A stretch of DNA of 6,410 bases, taken from positions 1 through 6,410 of the forward strand of contig JAFYGD010000137.1 of assembly GCA_017543415.1 (NCBI GenBank), read 5' to 3'. The notes beneath the pieces are model-generated. The model was not told the origin of the DNA. It did no database searches and saw only the letters and a program-made list of their open reading frames with translations. The stretch comes from Eubacterium sp. Lineage in GTDB: Bacteria > Bacillota > Clostridia > Oscillospirales > Acutalibacteraceae. Below are positions 6,334-6,410 of the stretch, piece by piece (the stretch's first letter is position 1; each line of letters starts with the position of its first letter). The position numbers and the translations under genes are program-made.

Positions 6334-6383
6334 ATAACTCCTTTACGGACTAAAACTACTTTGCCAAAACTGCTTCGCACCCT

Positions 6384-6401
6384 AAAATCAACAGATTTTT
6401 T
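6384..6401. terminator. Weak A/T-rich hairpin with T tract at the window edge
   Basis: AAAATC (6384-6389) pairs with GATTTT (6394-6399) around an AACA loop, followed by TT. The stem is short and A/T-rich. It may be a second terminator behind the XRE gene or the end of a gene lying beyond the right edge. The rest of 6334-6410 shows no supported gene. Confidence 0.35.
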
Positions 6402-6410
6402 GTTAGAACA

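Noticed and set aside
5850..6380. Minus-strand open frame of 176 codons across the XRE gene and its terminator
   Set aside because: It runs through the terminator hairpin and lies antisense to a well-supported HTH-membrane protein; no domain is visible.

Overview
The window looks like chromosomal DNA of a Gram-positive anaerobe of class Clostridia, probably a gut Oscillospiraceae/Ruminococcaceae-type organism. This is inferred from AAAGG-type ribosome binding sites, canonical sigma-A promoters, short intergenic regions closed by U-tailed hairpins, and a large secreted protein with HxH/CxxC modules ending in a very lysine-rich fibronectin-III-like domain, a style common in that group. No rRNA, tRNA, CRISPR array, transposase or phage gene is visible.

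Layout: (1) 1-163 is the 3' end of ilvE (branched-chain aminotransferase, + strand), closed by a strong terminator at 176-203. (2) 244-4692 is one independent transcription unit: a sigma-A promoter with extended -10 (244-272), an RBS and a 1464-residue secreted modular protein (298-4692). Its body alternates eight PPC-like beta-sandwich domains with seven short HxH-CxxC linkers and ten longer Cys-x9-Cys-x2-Cys knuckles, then ends in a basic Fn3-like domain. (3) A terminator at about 4698-4734, usable in both directions, separates it from a convergent gene. (4) 4771-5448 (- strand) encodes a seven-helix PAQR/hemolysin III family membrane protein. (5) 5449-5645 is a divergent promoter region carrying an 11-bp direct repeat with 21-bp period. 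(6) 5646-6236 (+) encodes an XRE-type HTH protein with four C-terminal membrane helices. (7) 6237-6410 is non-coding: a possible structured or repetitive 3' region, a terminator with a GCGA loop, and a weaker hairpin at the window edge.

The large surface protein is physically and transcriptionally isolated from its neighbours. The PAQR gene and the membrane-linked XRE gene share a divergent regulatory region, so the regulator may control itself, the PAQR gene, or both; this is inferred from layout only. The most unusual content is the ordered module grammar of the large protein. I see no evidence for a defence system, secondary-metabolite cluster or mobile element.
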